Assembly (NCBI RefSeq): GCF_001051995.2
Contig: NZ_CP014646.1
Span: 2,480,001-2,544,000 of the forward strand
Reading direction: 5' to 3'
Length of the DNA stretch: 64,000 nt
From: Thauera humireducens
Lineage (GTDB): Bacteria; Pseudomonadota; Gammaproteobacteria; Burkholderiales; Rhodocyclaceae
The first letter of the stretch is position 1; each line of letters starts with the position of its first letter. The position numbers were made by a program, and so were the translations under genes. Of the stretch, positions 42,715 to 54,315 are shown piece by piece. The notes beneath the pieces were generated by a model that saw only the letters and a program-made list of their open reading frames with translations, was not told the DNA's origin and searched no databases.

Positions 42715-44706
42715 TCACTCGAACTCGATGATGACCTCGTCCACCGACAGGCTGGCGCCCGGCTTGGCGACGATCTTCTTGACCTTGCCGTCCTGCTCGG
42801 CCCGGAGCAGGTTCTCCATCTTCATCGCCTCGATGACGGCGAGCTTCTCGCCCGCCTTCACTTCCTGACCTTCGGCCACAGCGATCTCGCGCAGCAGGCC
42901 CGGCATCGGCGACAGCAGGAACTTCGACATGTCGGGCGGCAGCTTCGCGGGCATCAGCGACAGCAGGTGCGCGGCACGCACCGTCATCACCATCGGCTCG
43001 ACCTGCAGGCCGAAGTGCGAGATGCGGTAGCGCAGGCCGCGACGCTCGATCTGCAGGCCGATTGGCGCGCCATTGACGGTGCCGCTGAACAGCAGGTCGC
43101 CGAACTTCCAGTCGGAGACGATGTTGTAGGTCCTGCCCTCATGGGAGACGGCGAGCCCGCCTTCAATCGGCTGGGTGCTCATCGCGTACTGCTTGCCGCC
43201 CATGACCACCACCCACTCGCTGGCGACCTTGCGGCCGTGGCCGGCAAGCTGGCCCTCGATCTGCACCGCGCGCTCGATGTAGCGCATGCGGGCGAAGGTG
43301 GCGACGGCGGCGAGCAGCGCCGGATCGTCGTGCGGCACCATCGAGGCGTCGAAGCCCTGCGGATACTCCTCGGCGATGAAGCCGGTGTTGAAGTTGCCCG
43401 AGCAGAAGCGCGGGTGCTGCAGCAGCGCGGCCTGGAAGGGAATGTTGGAGCTGATGCCACGGATCACGAAGTGGTTCAGCGCGTCGCGCATGCGCTCGAT
43501 GGCCTGCTGGCGGTCCTTGCCGTGCACGATGAGCTTGGCGATCATCGAGTCGTAGTACATCGAGATCTCGCCGCCTTCATACACGCCGGTGTCGACGCGC
43601 ACCTGGCCCGGGACCTCCTGCGGTGCCTGGAACTTCACCAGACGACCGGTGGAAGGCAGGAAGCCGCGGAACGGGTCTTCGGCGTTGATGCGGCACTCCA
43701 TCGACCAGCCGTCGATCTTCACGTCGGCCTGGGTGAGCGGCAGCTTCTCGCCGTAAGCGACGCGGATCATCTGCTCGACGAGGTCGAGGCCGGTGATCAG
43801 CTCGGTGACCGGGTGCTCGACCTGCAGGCGGGTGTTCATCTCCAGGAAGTAGAACTCCTTGGTCGCGCCGCTGACCACGAACTCGACCGTACCGGCCGAC
43901 TCGTAGTTCACCGCGCGTGCCAGCGCCACGGCCTGCTCGCCCATCGCCTTGCGCATCGCCGGATCGACGAAGGGGCTCGGCGCCTCCTCGATGACCTTCT
44001 GGTGACGGCGCTGGATCGAGCAGTCGCGCTCGTTCAGATAGACGTAGTTGCCATGCGAGTCGCCCAGCACCTGGATCTCGATGTGGCGCGGCTCGAGCAC
44101 GTACTTCTCGATGAAGACGCGGTCGTCGCCGAAGGCGTTCTTCGCTTCATTGACGCAGGAGGCGAAGCCCTCGTGGGCCTCCTTGTCGTTGAAGGCCACG
44201 CGCAGCCCCTTGCCGCCACCGCCGGCGGAGGCCTTGATCATCACCGGATAGCCGATCTTCTTCGCGATCTCGACGGCCTCGTCGGGTCCCGCGATCGCGT
44301 CGTTGTAGCCGGGGATGGTGTTCACGCCCGCTTCGATCGCCAGCTTCTTGGACTCGATCTTGTCGCCCATCTTGGCGACCGAGTAGTGCTTCGGGCCGAT
44401 GAACTTGATGCCTTCCTCTTCCAGGCGGCGCGAGAACTCCGCGTTCTCCGACAGGAAGCCGTAGCCCGGGTGCACCGCTTCGGCGCCGGTCTGCTTGCAG
44501 GCGGCGATGATCTTGTCCATCACCAGGTAGGACTCTTTGGACGGCGCCGGGCCGATGCACACCGCCTCGTCGGCCATCTCGACGAACAGCGCGTCCTTGT
44601 CCGCTTCCGAATGCACGGCGACGGTCTTGATGCCCATCTTGCGGGCGGTCTTGATGACGCGGCAGGCGATCTCGCCGCGGTTTGCAATCAGGATCTTCTT
44701 GAACAT
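42715..44706 (-). CDS. pccA: Propionyl-CoA carboxylase alpha (biotin) subunit
   Basis: A 663-residue biotin carboxylase/BCCP chain. It begins FKKILIANRGEIACRVIKTAR. The ATP-grasp domain has IKASAGGGGKGLRVAF and the catalytic region EMNTRLQVEHPVTELITGLDLVE, followed by a BT-type linker domain and the C-terminal biotinyl domain with Lys629 in EAMKMENLL. It carboxylates biotin with ATP and bicarbonate and hands the CO2 to PccB. Its position after mcm, meaB and pccB (22-bp gap) makes propionyl-CoA the probable substrate rather than acetyl- or methylcrotonyl-CoA. Confidence 0.94.
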   Translation of the reverse strand: MFKKILIANRGEIACRVIKTARKMGIKTVAVHSEADKDALFVEMADEAVCIGPAPSKESYLVMDKIIAACKQTGAEAVHPGYGFLSENAEFSRRLEEEGIKFIGPKHYSVAKMGDKIESKKLAIEAGVNTIPGYNDAIAGPDEAVEIAKKIGYPVMIKASAGGGGKGLRVAFNDKEAHEGFASCVNEAKNAFGDDRVFIEKYVLEPRHIEIQVLGDSHGNYVYLNERDCSIQRRHQKVIEEAPSPFVDPAMRKAMGEQAVALARAVNYESAGTVEFVVSGATKEFYFLEMNTRLQVEHPVTELITGLDLVEQMIRVAYGEKLPLTQADVKIDGWSMECRINAEDPFRGFLPSTGRLVKFQAPQEVPGQVRVDTGVYEGGEISMYYDSMIAKLIVHGKDRQQAIERMRDALNHFVIRGISSNIPFQAALLQHPRFCSGNFNTGFIAEEYPQGFDASMVPHDDPALLAAVATFARMRYIERAVQIEGQLAGHGRKVASEWVVVMGGKQYAMSTQPIEGGLAVSHEGRTYNIVSDWKFGDLLFSGTVNGAPIGLQIERRGLRYRISHFGLQVEPMVMTVRAAHLLSLMPAKLPPDMSKFLLSPMPGLLREIAVAEGQEVKAGEKLAVIEAMKMENLLRAEQDGKVKKIVAKPGASLSVDEVIIEFE

Positions 44707-44728
44707 GTATGTATTCCTCGTGCGCGGA

Positions 44729-46261
<1,533 letters not shown>

Positions 46262-46324
46262 TGATGATCTCCTGTCAGATCCTGGGATTGTCGGCCCGCG
46301 ACCGGCACGGGCCCTTGATGTGAT

Positions 46325-47332
46325 TCATAGATGGCCGAGCAGGCGCAATGCGGCGATCGAGGGCGTGGTGCTGCCCTCTTCCACCGCCCGCGCCAGCGCC
46401 GGCAGTTCGTCCTTCACCTGTGGATGGCTGCGGAAACGGCTGCGCAGTCCGGAATCGATCAGTTCCCACATCCAGGCCAGCGCCTGGTGGCGGCGCTTGG
46501 CGTCGAGTTCGCCCGACGCGGTCAGCGCCTTGCGGTAAGCCATCACCGTGTTCCAGAACTCGGCGATGCCTTCCTTCCTCAGCGCCGACAGCGTCAGCAC
46601 CGGCACGGTCCAGTTCGGACTTGCCGGACGCAGCATGTGCAGCGCGGTCTTGATCTGCGACTTGGCGCGCATCGCCGCCGCGGGATCGATGTCGGCCTTG
46701 TTGATGACGATCAGGTCGGCGATCTCCATGATCCCCTTCTTGATCGCCTGCAGGTCGTCACCGGCGTTGGGCAGCTGCAGCAGGCAGAAGATGTCGGCCA
46801 TGCCGGCCACCGCCGTTTCGCTCTGACCCACGCCGACGGTCTCGATGATGATGACGTCGAAGCCCGCGGCCTCGCACACCAGCATCGACTCCCGCGTCTT
46901 CTCGGCCACGCCGCCCAGGCTGCAGGCCGAAGGGCTCGGGCGGATGAAGGCGCCGGTGTTCTGGCTGAGCAGCTCCATGCGCGTCTTGTCGCCGAGGATG
47001 GAGCCGCCCGTCACCGACGAGGACGGGTCCACCGCCAGCACGGCCACGCGCAGGCCCTGCTCGATCAGGTACAGCCCGAGCGCCTCGATGAAGGTCGACT
47101 TGCCCACGCCGGGCACGCCGGAAATGCCCACCCGCATGGCACCGCCGGTATGCGGCAGCAGCGCCTCGAGCACGCGCTGGGCACGCAGCTTGTGGTCCTC
47201 GCGCTGCGATTCGACCAGCGTGATGGTCTTGGCCAGCGGTCGCAACTGACGCGCAAGCACGCCCTCGACGAGGCTGCGGTCGGCGGCATCGAGCTCGGGT
47301 TGCGCTACGGACGGGAGTTCGGGTCTGTTCAT
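46325..47332 (-). CDS. meaB: Methylmalonyl-CoA mutase chaperone GTPase MeaB
   Basis: A 335-residue G3E GTPase (ArgK/MeaB). It has Walker A GVPGVGKSTFIEAL, the switch segment KTRMELLSQNTGAFIRPSPS, ETVGVGQSETAVAGMAD, and base motif VINKADID. MeaB gates adenosylcobalamin loading and protects methylmalonyl-CoA mutase from inactivation. It sits 82 bp after mcm, its partner. I use the ATG of MNRPELP at 47332 because the usual family length is about 330; an ATG at 47377 would add 15 basic residues. Confidence 0.94.
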   Translation of the reverse strand: MNRPELPSVAQPELDAADRSLVEGVLARQLRPLAKTITLVESQREDHKLRAQRVLEALLPHTGGAMRVGISGVPGVGKSTFIEALGLYLIEQGLRVAVLAVDPSSSVTGGSILGDKTRMELLSQNTGAFIRPSPSACSLGGVAEKTRESMLVCEAAGFDVIIIETVGVGQSETAVAGMADIFCLLQLPNAGDDLQAIKKGIMEIADLIVINKADIDPAAAMRAKSQIKTALHMLRPASPNWTVPVLTLSALRKEGIAEFWNTVMAYRKALTASGELDAKRRHQALAWMWELIDSGLRSRFRSHPQVKDELPALARAVEEGSTTPSIAALRLLGHL

Positions 47333-47414
47333 CGGCATCGGGACACGGATTGCGCGGTGTGGCGCACGACCCCGCACGGCGGACGCACCGCACGGGGCCG
47401 GGAATGGCGCGAAC

Positions 47415-49580
47415 TCAAGCGGCCTTGCGCGCGGCGCGGATCTGCTTCAGCACTTCGCGCGCGGCGGCCGGGATCGGCGTGCCGGGGCCGAAGATGCCCT
47501 TGGCGCCAGCGGCGTACAGCGTGTCGTAGTCCTGGGCCGGAATCACGCCACCGACGAAGGTGATGATGTCGTCGGCGCCGAGGCGCTTGAGCTCATTGAC
47601 GATCTGCGGCACCAGCGTCTTGTGACCGGCGGCAAGGCTGGAGCAGCCGACCGCGTGGACGTCGTTCTCGACCGCGTGGCGGGCGGCTTCTTCCGGGGTC
47701 TGGAAGAGCGGGCCGATGTCGATGTCGAAACCGAGGTCGGCAAAGGCCGAAGCCACCACCTTGGCGCCGCGGTCGTGGCCGTCCTGGCCGAGCTTGGCGA
47801 TCATCACGCGCGGGCGGCGACCCTCTTCGGCGACGAAGGCTTCGATGTCGGCCTTCAGGGCCTTCCAGTCTTCCTGTTCTTCCACAACCGCTCCATACAC
47901 GCCGGACACGGCTTGCGGGTTGGCACGATAGCGGCCGAAGACGACCTCGAGCGCGTCGGACACCTCGCCCACGGTGGCGCGCAGGCGGATGGCCTTGACG
48001 GTCAGGTCCAGCAGGTTGCCCTGGCCGGTCTTCGCGCATTCGGTCAGTGCCGCCAGTGCAGCGTCGACCGCGGCCTGGTCGCGCATCTTGCGCACGCGCG
48101 CGAGGCGCTCGATCTGGGCCTCGCGCACCGCATGGTTGTCGATGTCGAGGATCTCGATCGGATCTTCCTTGGCCAGCTTGTACTTGTTGACGCCGACGAT
48201 GACGTCCTTGCCCGAATCGATGCGCGCCTGCTTGTCGGCAGCACACTCCTCGACCTTCATCTTGGCCCAGCCGGACTCGACCGCCTTGGTCATGCCGCCC
48301 ATGGCCTCGATCTCCTCGATCAGCGCCCAGGCCTTGTCGGCCATGTCCTGGGTGAGCTTCTCCATCATGTAGGAACCGGCCCACGGGTCGACGACGTTAC
48401 AGATGTGGGTCTCTTCCTGGATGATGATCTGGGTGTTGCGCGCGATGCGCGCGGAGAACTCGGTCGGCAGCGCGATCGCTTCGTCGAGCGCGTTGGTGTG
48501 CAGCGACTGGGTGCCGCCGAACACCGCCGCCATCGCCTCGATGGTGGTGCGCACGACGTTGTTGTACGGGTCCTGCTCGGTGAGCGACCAGCCCGAGGTC
48601 TGCGAGTGCGTGCGCAGCATCATCGACTTGGGGCTCTTCGGGTTGAACTGCTTCATGATGCGCCACCACAGCAGACGCGCGGCGCGCATCTTGGCGATCT
48701 CGAGGTAGAAGTTCATGCCCACCGCCCAGAAGAAGGACAGGCGGCCGGCGAAGGTGTCGACGTCCATGCCGCTGGCGATGCCGGTACGCACGTACTCGAG
48801 GCCGTCCGCCAGCGTGAACGCCAGTTCGATGGCCTGGTTCGCGCCTGCTTCCTGGATGTGATAGCCGGAGATCGAGATGCTGTTGAACTTCGGCATGTGC
48901 TGCGCGGTGTAGCCGAAGATGTCGGCGATGATCTTCATCGACGGGGTGGGCGGATAGATGTAGGTGTTCCGCACCATGAATTCTTTGAGGATGTCGTTCT
49001 GGATCGTGCCCGAGAGCTTGTCCTGGCTGACACCCTGCTCCTCGGCGGCGACGATGTAGCCGGCGAGGATGGGCAGCACGGCGCCGTTCATGGTCATCGA
49101 GACGGAGATCTTGTCGAGCGGGATGCTGTCGAACAGGATCTTCATGTCTTCGACCGAGTCGATCGCCACGCCGGCCTTGCCGACGTCACCTGTGACGCGC
49201 GGATGGTCGGAGTCGTAGCCGCGGTGCGTGGCCAGATCGAAAGCCACCGACACGCCCTGGCCGCCGGCGGCCAGCGCCTTGCGGTAGAAGGCGTTGGACG
49301 CCTCGGCCGTCGAGAAGCCGGCGTACTGGCGGATGGTCCACGGCTTGACCGCGTACATGGTGGGTTGCGGACCGCGCAGAAAGGGCTCGAAGCCCGGCAG
49401 CGTATCGGCATGCTTGAGACCCTCGGTGTCGGCCTTGGTGTACAGCGGCTTGACCGTCAGGCCTTCGGGCGTGATCCAGTTGAGCTTCTCGACATCACCC
49501 CCGGGGGAATGCTTGGCGGCGGCTTTGTTCCAGGCCTCGAGATCGGGCTGGGGATAGGTCGGCTCGTTGGCGTTCGACAT
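47415..49580 (-). CDS. scpA: Methylmalonyl-CoA mutase, large catalytic subunit (single-chain type)
   Basis: A 721-residue adenosylcobalamin enzyme converting (R)-methylmalonyl-CoA to succinyl-CoA. The barrel has [49 protein letters not shown] and [20 protein letters not shown]. The C-terminal B12 domain has [24 protein letters not shown], with the DxHxxG histidine, and GGVIPAQDY. It is the full-length homodimer-capable type, with no small subunit gene adjacent. It is first in the operon mcm-meaB-pccB-pccA, with a promoter in the gntR intergenic region. Confidence 0.96.
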   Translation of the reverse strand: MSNANEPTYPQPDLEAWNKAAAKHSPGGDVEKLNWITPEGLTVKPLYTKADTEGLKHADTLPGFEPFLRGPQPTMYAVKPWTIRQYAGFSTAEASNAFYRKALAAGGQGVSVAFDLATHRGYDSDHPRVTGDVGKAGVAIDSVEDMKILFDSIPLDKISVSMTMNGAVLPILAGYIVAAEEQGVSQDKLSGTIQNDILKEFMVRNTYIYPPTPSMKIIADIFGYTAQHMPKFNSISISGYHIQEAGANQAIELAFTLADGLEYVRTGIASGMDVDTFAGRLSFFWAVGMNFYLEIAKMRAARLLWWRIMKQFNPKSPKSMMLRTHSQTSGWSLTEQDPYNNVVRTTIEAMAAVFGGTQSLHTNALDEAIALPTEFSARIARNTQIIIQEETHICNVVDPWAGSYMMEKLTQDMADKAWALIEEIEAMGGMTKAVESGWAKMKVEECAADKQARIDSGKDVIVGVNKYKLAKEDPIEILDIDNHAVREAQIERLARVRKMRDQAAVDAALAALTECAKTGQGNLLDLTVKAIRLRATVGEVSDALEVVFGRYRANPQAVSGVYGAVVEEQEDWKALKADIEAFVAEEGRRPRVMIAKLGQDGHDRGAKVVASAFADLGFDIDIGPLFQTPEEAARHAVENDVHAVGCSSLAAGHKTLVPQIVNELKRLGADDIITFVGGVIPAQDYDTLYAAGAKGIFGPGTPIPAAAREVLKQIRAARKAA

Positions 49581-49824
49581 GGAAACCTCTTGGCATCAGG
49601 CGCCGCTGGCGCGGCAGTTCAATTTCGACATCAGGTCACGACGGCATCGTCTGGCGGCGCCGGCCGTCTTGCACAGACGGACCCGCTACACGCCCGGACG
49701 GCGACGAAACCGCCCGTGGCGTGCTGCCACGAGCGGTCGTCGACGCTCCGTCACGCCGCGCGGCCCCTCTCCTGTTCGCCGGGCTGTCGCCCGACGCCTC
49801 CCACGCCGCGCAGCGCGAAGGAAG

Positions 49825-49875
49825 TTGACTTGTTGCATCGACAAAATAATACTTTATCCATAATTATGAACGCAA
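49825..49875. promoter_or_regulatory. Divergent promoters of gntR and the mcm operon with a shared operator
   Basis: Within the 368-bp gap, an AT-rich patch holds two overlapping promoters. Plus strand: TTGACT (49825-49830), 16 bp, TAATAC (49847-49852). Minus strand: TTGCGT (49870-49875), 18 bp, TATTAT (49846-49851). The palindrome CATAATTATG (49859-49868) lies inside the minus-strand spacer and at the expected start of the plus-strand transcript. One bound dimer could thus repress both directions. The same palindrome overlies the VOC promoter at 33018. The rest of the gap (49581-49820) is GC-rich with nothing recognisable. Confidence 0.6.
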
Positions 49876-49948
49876 TCCTTACCGACAGTGCAGAAATGAC
49901 GGCCCACGGATTCAGACAGGCGCGCCCTGCTCACACCACACCTTGCTC

Positions 49949-50614
49949 ATGAACGCATCCCGCATCGCTCCCCTCGCCCTGTACCAGGAAGTCGCCGAAC
50001 GCCTGCGCGAACGGATCTTTTCGCACGAACTCCCCCCGGGCACCTGGGTGGACGAGCAGGCGCTGGCCGAGCAGTACGGAATCTCGCGCACGCCGCTGCG
50101 CGAGGCGCTCAAGGTTCTGGCCTCGGAAGGCCTCGTGACGCTCAAGCCGCGCCGCGGCTGTTACGTGACCGAGATCTCCGAACGGGATCTCGACGAGGTG
50201 TTCAGCGTGATGTCGATGCTGGAAGGCGAGTGCGCGCGCGCGAGCACGGAGCACGCCAGCAAGGCCGACCTGGAGCGCCTGCAGGCCATCCATGTCGATC
50301 TGGAGAAGGCTGCCGCGGCAAACGACATCAATGGCTTCTTCGAGGCCAACCAGGCCTTCCACCACGCGATCCAGGAAATCGCCGACAACCGCTGGCTGCT
50401 GCACGTCATCGAGGACCTGCGCAAGGTCATCAAGCTGTCGCGCCACCATTCGCTGTTCTCGGAGGGGCGGCTGGAGCAGTCACTGGCGGAACACCGTGGC
50501 ATCCTCGACGCCCTGCTCGCCCGCGACCCCGCGGCGGCCGAGGCGCGCATGCGCGAGCACATCCGCAGCGGTCGCCAGGCACTGGCGCGGATCGCCAAGA
50601 CACGCGCTGCCTGA
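49949..50614 (+). CDS. GntR-family (FadR/FCD) transcriptional regulator
   Basis: A 221-residue regulator. The winged helix (about 10-75) has LRERIFSHELPPGTWVDEQALAEQYGISRTPLREALKVL (in parts) and LVTLKPRRGCYVTEIS. The C-terminal FCD ligand domain keeps the metal-binding histidines in FHHAIQEI, LAEHRGIL and MREHIRSG. FCD proteins sense small carboxylates and CoA-related metabolites and usually repress a neighbouring operon. It is divergent from mcm-meaB-pccBA, so control of propionyl-CoA metabolism is the likely job. The ATG at 49949 was preferred over the TTG two codons earlier. Confidence 0.9.
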   Translation: MNASRIAPLALYQEVAERLRERIFSHELPPGTWVDEQALAEQYGISRTPLREALKVLASEGLVTLKPRRGCYVTEISERDLDEVFSVMSMLEGECARASTEHASKADLERLQAIHVDLEKAAAANDINGFFEANQAFHHAIQEIADNRWLLHVIEDLRKVIKLSRHHSLFSEGRLEQSLAEHRGILDALLARDPAAAEARMREHIRSGRQALARIAKTRAA

Positions 50615-50629
50615 CCGCCCTCGAGCCCC

Positions 50630-51946
50630 TCAGGCCGGTACGGCAGCGGTCCTCGCTTCGCTCGCGCCCTCGCGCGTCACCAGCACCTGGTCGATGCGGT
50701 AATTGTCGATGTCGACAACCTCGAACTTGTAGCCCTCGTACACCACGAAATCGGTCCGCTTGGGCACCTTGCGCAGGCGGTACATCAGGAAGCCAGCCAC
50801 CGTCTCGTAGTTCTGGAAGCCTTCGAACACCTCGATGTCGAGCGCCTGCATCACGTCCTCGATCGGCGTGACGCCGTCGATCAGCCAGGAGTTGTCGTCA
50901 CGGCGCACGATCAGCTCCTCCTGGAAGGGGCTGACGAGGTCGCCCATCACCGTGTTCATGACGTCCTGCAGCGAAAGCAGCCCCACCACCAGGGCATACT
51001 CGTTGATGACGAGAGCGAAGTCCTCCTTCGCGTCGCGGAAGCGCTCGAGCGCCTCGAACAGCGTCAGCGAGTCGGGCAGCATCAGGATCTTGCGCACGAT
51101 GGGCTGGGTGCGCAGCGACAAGTCCTGTCCCTGCACGATCCGCGGCAGGATGTCCTTCGCGTCGACATAACCGATCACGCTGTCGATGCCATCCTCGCAG
51201 ACCGGGAACTTGCCATGCGGGTGCTCGGCGATCTTGCGCCGGATGCTCTCCTCGGACTCGGACAAGGTCAGGAAGACGATGCTCTCGCGCGCGGTCATCG
51301 CCGACGGCACGATGCGCGCGTCCAGCTCGAAGACATTGCTGATCAGATACTGCTCCTGGCGCAGCAGCGCACCGGTCTGCGCCCCGGCATCAGCCATCGC
51401 GACGATGTCGGCCGCGGTGATGTCCTCGGTGCGCTTGCTCGGCACCTTGAGCCAGCGGAACAGGAGGTCGGCCACGCTGCTGAAGACCCACACGAGCGGC
51501 GCGAAGATCCACATGCAGATCTGCATTGGCCGCACGACGCCGACGGCGATGCGCTCGGGCTGCACCATCGCCAGGCGCTTGGGCATCAGGTCGGCAAAGA
51601 GCACGAACAGCGAGGTCACGAACACGAAGGACAGCACGAAGCTCAGCGTACCGAGCAAGGGGCCGTCGTAGAGCGGCCGCAGCAGGTCGGCGACATGGGG
51701 CGACAACGCCTGCTCGCCGACGATGCCGCCGAGGATGGCCACCGCGTTGAGACCGATCTGCACCACGGTGAAGAAGTTGCCCGGACTGTCCTGCAGGGCG
51801 AGTACGCGCTGCGCGTTCGTGTGTCCGCCCTCGGCCATCAGGCGCAGCTTGATCTTGCGCGAGGCGGCGAGCGAGATCTCCGACATCGAGAAAAAGGCAC
51901 TGACTGCAATCAGCAGCAGGATGATGAACAACTGATCGAGCAACAC
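50630..51946 (-). CDS. CNNM/CorC-type transporter with CBS pair (HlyC/CorC family)
   Basis: A protein of about 438 residues. An N-terminal DUF21/CNNM membrane domain has about four helices, starting LFIILLLIAVSAFFSMSEISLAASR, whose small-residue motif SMSEISL is conserved. A CBS pair (about 200-320, TARESIVFLTLSES, VIGYVDAKDILP) and a CorC_HlyC C-terminal domain with DGVTPIEDVMQAL follow. Members are linked to Mg2+ or other divalent ion export; the hemolysin label is historical. The start is a GTG at 51946 with AAAGGAG 5 nt upstream; longer versions use a TTG further out. Confidence 0.88.
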   Translation of the reverse strand: MLLDQLFIILLLIAVSAFFSMSEISLAASRKIKLRLMAEGGHTNAQRVLALQDSPGNFFTVVQIGLNAVAILGGIVGEQALSPHVADLLRPLYDGPLLGTLSFVLSFVFVTSLFVLFADLMPKRLAMVQPERIAVGVVRPMQICMWIFAPLVWVFSSVADLLFRWLKVPSKRTEDITAADIVAMADAGAQTGALLRQEQYLISNVFELDARIVPSAMTARESIVFLTLSESEESIRRKIAEHPHGKFPVCEDGIDSVIGYVDAKDILPRIVQGQDLSLRTQPIVRKILMLPDSLTLFEALERFRDAKEDFALVINEYALVVGLLSLQDVMNTVMGDLVSPFQEELIVRRDDNSWLIDGVTPIEDVMQALDIEVFEGFQNYETVAGFLMYRLRKVPKRTDFVVYEGYKFEVVDIDNYRIDQVLVTREGASEARTAAVPA

Positions 51947-52067
51947 AAGGACTCCTTTGGGATGGGGCCCGCCGGAAGGCAAAACCGCAGGACAACACCC
52001 CGGAGTCTATCACTTCGCCATTTCGGCCCCACCGCCCCCGCGTTGCCGGCCCCTGCCGGACGAAAGG

Positions 52068-52102
52068 AAAAACCCCGCCGGACATCGCTGTCGGGCGGGG
52101 TT
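52068..52102 (-). terminator. Terminator of actP
   Basis: On the minus strand a long stem AACCCCGCC/GGCGGGGTT with inner GACA/TGTC pairs is followed by a T-run, about 50 bp after the actP stop. It separates actP from the CNNM-type gene. Confidence 0.82.
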
Positions 52103-52150
52103 CTCGATGAATGCCGCGGGGTGGCAAACCACCTCGCGGCGATACGGCGA

Positions 52151-53833
52151 TCAGTGCGAGGCCGCGGTAGCCGCCCCGACGCCCGTCTGGGCGCGCACGT
52201 ACTGGTCCTCGAAGGCTTCGATCTCGGCCTTCGCCGCGGTGCTGCTGTCCATCTTCGACACCAGGATGGTGGCGAGGAAGGCGATCGGCATCGAGAACAG
52301 CGCAGGCTGGGTATAGGGGAAGATCGCCGAGGTGAAGCCGAGCACGTCAACCCACACCGACTTCGACAGCAGGACGAAAGTCACCGCGCTGAAGAGACCC
52401 AGGTAGCCGCCGGCCAGCGCGCCCTTGGTGGTCAGCCCCTTCCAGTACATCGACAGGATCAGCACCGGGAAGTTGGCCGAAGCCGCCACACCGAAGGCCA
52501 ACGCGACCATGAACGCGATGTTCATCTTCTCGAAGGCCATGCCCAGCAGCACCGCCACGACGCCGAGGCAGATGGTGGCGTACTTGGACACGCGCAGCTC
52601 CTTCGCCTCGTCCGCCTTGCCCTTCATGATCACGCGCGAGTAGATGTCGTGCGAGATCGCCGAGGCTCCCGCCAGCGCCAGACCCGCCACCACCGCGAGG
52701 ATGGTCGCGAAGGCCACGGCCGACAGGAAGCCGAGCAGCAGGTTGCCGCCGACCGCATTGGCCAGGTGCATGGCGATCATGTTGCCGCCGCCGACGACCT
52801 TGCCGCCGATCTCGCCGCCTTCGAAGAACTGCGGGTTCTGGCCGACGATGATGATCGCGCACAGACCCATGATGGCGATGACGTTGAAGAAGTAGGCCAC
52901 GATGCCCGAAGCATAGAGCACCGACTTGCGAGCTTCCTTGGCGTCGGTCACGGTGAAGAAGCGCATCAGGATGTGCGGCAGGCCTGCGGTACCGAACATC
53001 AGGCCCAGACCGAGCGAGATGGCGGTGACCGGATCGGCGAGCAGGCTGCCCGGGTTCAGCAGCTTCTCGCCCAGCTTGTGCACTTCCATCGCGCGGTTGG
53101 TCAGTTCCTCGAAGCTGAAGTTGAACTCGCTGAAGGCCAGCACGCCCACAGCCGTGCCGCCGATCAGCAGCATGCAGGCCTTGATGATCTGCACCCAGGT
53201 GGTGGCGACCATGCCGCCGAAGGTGACATAGACCATCATCAGCGCGCCGACGACGACCAGCGCGACGTTGTAGTCCAGGCCGAACAGCAGCTTGATCAGC
53301 TGGCCGGCACCGACCATCTGTGCCACCAGGTAGAAGCACACCACGGTCAGCGAGCTGATTGCCGCCATCGTGCGCACCTTGCCCTGGTTGAGGCGGTAGG
53401 CGGTGATGTCGGCGAAGGTGAACTTGCCCAGGTTGCGCAGGCGCTCGGCCATCAGGAACAGGATGATCGGCCAGCCGACGAAGAAGGACAGCATGTAGAT
53501 GTAGGCATCGACGCCCTGCATGTACATCATCGCCGTCAGACCCAGCAGCGTGGCGGCCGACATGTAGTCACCCGCGATGGCAAGGCCGTTCTGGAAACCG
53601 GTGATGCCACCCCCGGCCGTGTAGAAATCAGATGCCGACTTGGTGCGGCTGGCCGCCCAGTAGGTGATCCCCAGGGTCAGCAGCACGAACACGAAGAACA
53701 TCGCGATCGCGTGCAGGTTGAGCGGCTGCTTCTGCATCGCGTCCATCGCGGGGCCGGCTGCAAGCACGGGCACCGAAACGGCGAGCGACAGCAGGCCCGC
53801 GCCGAGGCGGGATACGAGTTTGCTGTTCATCAT
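52151..53833 (-). CDS. actP: Cation/acetate symporter ActP
   Basis: A 560-residue sodium:solute symporter. A signal-like N-terminus ([16 protein letters not shown]) precedes about 13 helices. Hallmarks are [28 protein letters not shown] (in parts), [41 protein letters not shown] and [18 protein letters not shown]. ActP takes up acetate, and in some species propionate, with cations. The ATG at 53833 overlaps the stop of the DUF485 gene as ATGA, the usual yjcH-actP coupling. Confidence 0.92.
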   Translation of the reverse strand: MMNSKLVSRLGAGLLSLAVSVPVLAAGPAMDAMQKQPLNLHAIAMFFVFVLLTLGITYWAASRTKSASDFYTAGGGITGFQNGLAIAGDYMSAATLLGLTAMMYMQGVDAYIYMLSFFVGWPIILFLMAERLRNLGKFTFADITAYRLNQGKVRTMAAISSLTVVCFYLVAQMVGAGQLIKLLFGLDYNVALVVVGALMMVYVTFGGMVATTWVQIIKACMLLIGGTAVGVLAFSEFNFSFEELTNRAMEVHKLGEKLLNPGSLLADPVTAISLGLGLMFGTAGLPHILMRFFTVTDAKEARKSVLYASGIVAYFFNVIAIMGLCAIIIVGQNPQFFEGGEIGGKVVGGGNMIAMHLANAVGGNLLLGFLSAVAFATILAVVAGLALAGASAISHDIYSRVIMKGKADEAKELRVSKYATICLGVVAVLLGMAFEKMNIAFMVALAFGVAASANFPVLILSMYWKGLTTKGALAGGYLGLFSAVTFVLLSKSVWVDVLGFTSAIFPYTQPALFSMPIAFLATILVSKMDSSTAAKAEIEAFEDQYVRAQTGVGAATAASH

Positions 53834-54150
53834 TTTTCCGCCTTCCATGCAGCCTGGACGAGTTCCTTGTTGATGTCGTCGAATTCGCCGTTGGCGCGAC
53901 GCACATACACCAGGGTCAGGACCCAGAAGAAGATGAACTGCAGCAGGCCGGCGAGGATACCGAAGGTCAGGTTGCTGCCCTCGAACAGGCGCTTGCCGAT
54001 CAGCTCGGGCGCGAAGGCCACGAGCAGCACGAAGCCATAGAAAACCACCAGCACGACGGCCGCGAGCAGGCCTGCAAAGCGGGTGCGCTTGGCCACCAGT
54101 TCCGCAAAGCGCGGATTGCGCCTGATGTGCGCATAGACAGAGCTAGACAC
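53830..54150 (-). CDS. yjcH: DUF485 membrane protein (YjcH), partner of ActP
   Basis: A 106-residue protein with two helices ([22 protein letters not shown] and [23 protein letters not shown]) after a soluble start [16 protein letters not shown], the DUF485 signature. It starts at a GTG with GGAGGGAGAAA just upstream. Its gene is nearly always directly before actP, as here with a 4-bp overlap. The role is unknown, possibly assembly or regulation of the symporter. Confidence 0.9.
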   Translation of the reverse strand: MSSSVYAHIRRNPRFAELVAKRTRFAGLLAAVVLVVFYGFVLLVAFAPELIGKRLFEGSNLTFGILAGLLQFIFFWVLTLVYVRRANGEFDDINKELVQAAWKAEK

Positions 54151-54245
54151 TTTCTCCCTCCTCAAGGAAAAGCAACGTTGAAAACGCCACCCCTCCACCC
54201 TCCTTTTTCCGACGAGCCGTCTGACGCAGCCGTTCGGATTAATGA

Positions 54246-54286
54246 ATGATATATCATCGATAAGACTCCATACATGTCCGTATGGA
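54246..54286. promoter_or_regulatory. Two palindromes in the actP/enoyl-CoA hydratase divergent region
   Basis: ATGATATATCAT (54246-54257, perfect 12 bp) and TCCATAC-ATGTCC-GTATGGA (54267-54286, 7-bp arms) lie in an AT-rich patch 30-70 bp before the hydratase start and about 100 bp before the DUF485 start. They are good operator candidates for divergent control of acetate uptake and the hydratase. I cannot name the regulator. Confidence 0.45.
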
Positions 54287-54315
54287 AATTTTTTATCTTT
54301 TTATCCAGAAACCGC

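Noticed and set aside
54274..54315. Longer N-terminus for the enoyl-CoA hydratase from ATG 54274
   Set aside because: The 14 extra residues (SVWKFFIFLSRNR) are unlike the family and are encoded by the AT-rich promoter/palindrome region.
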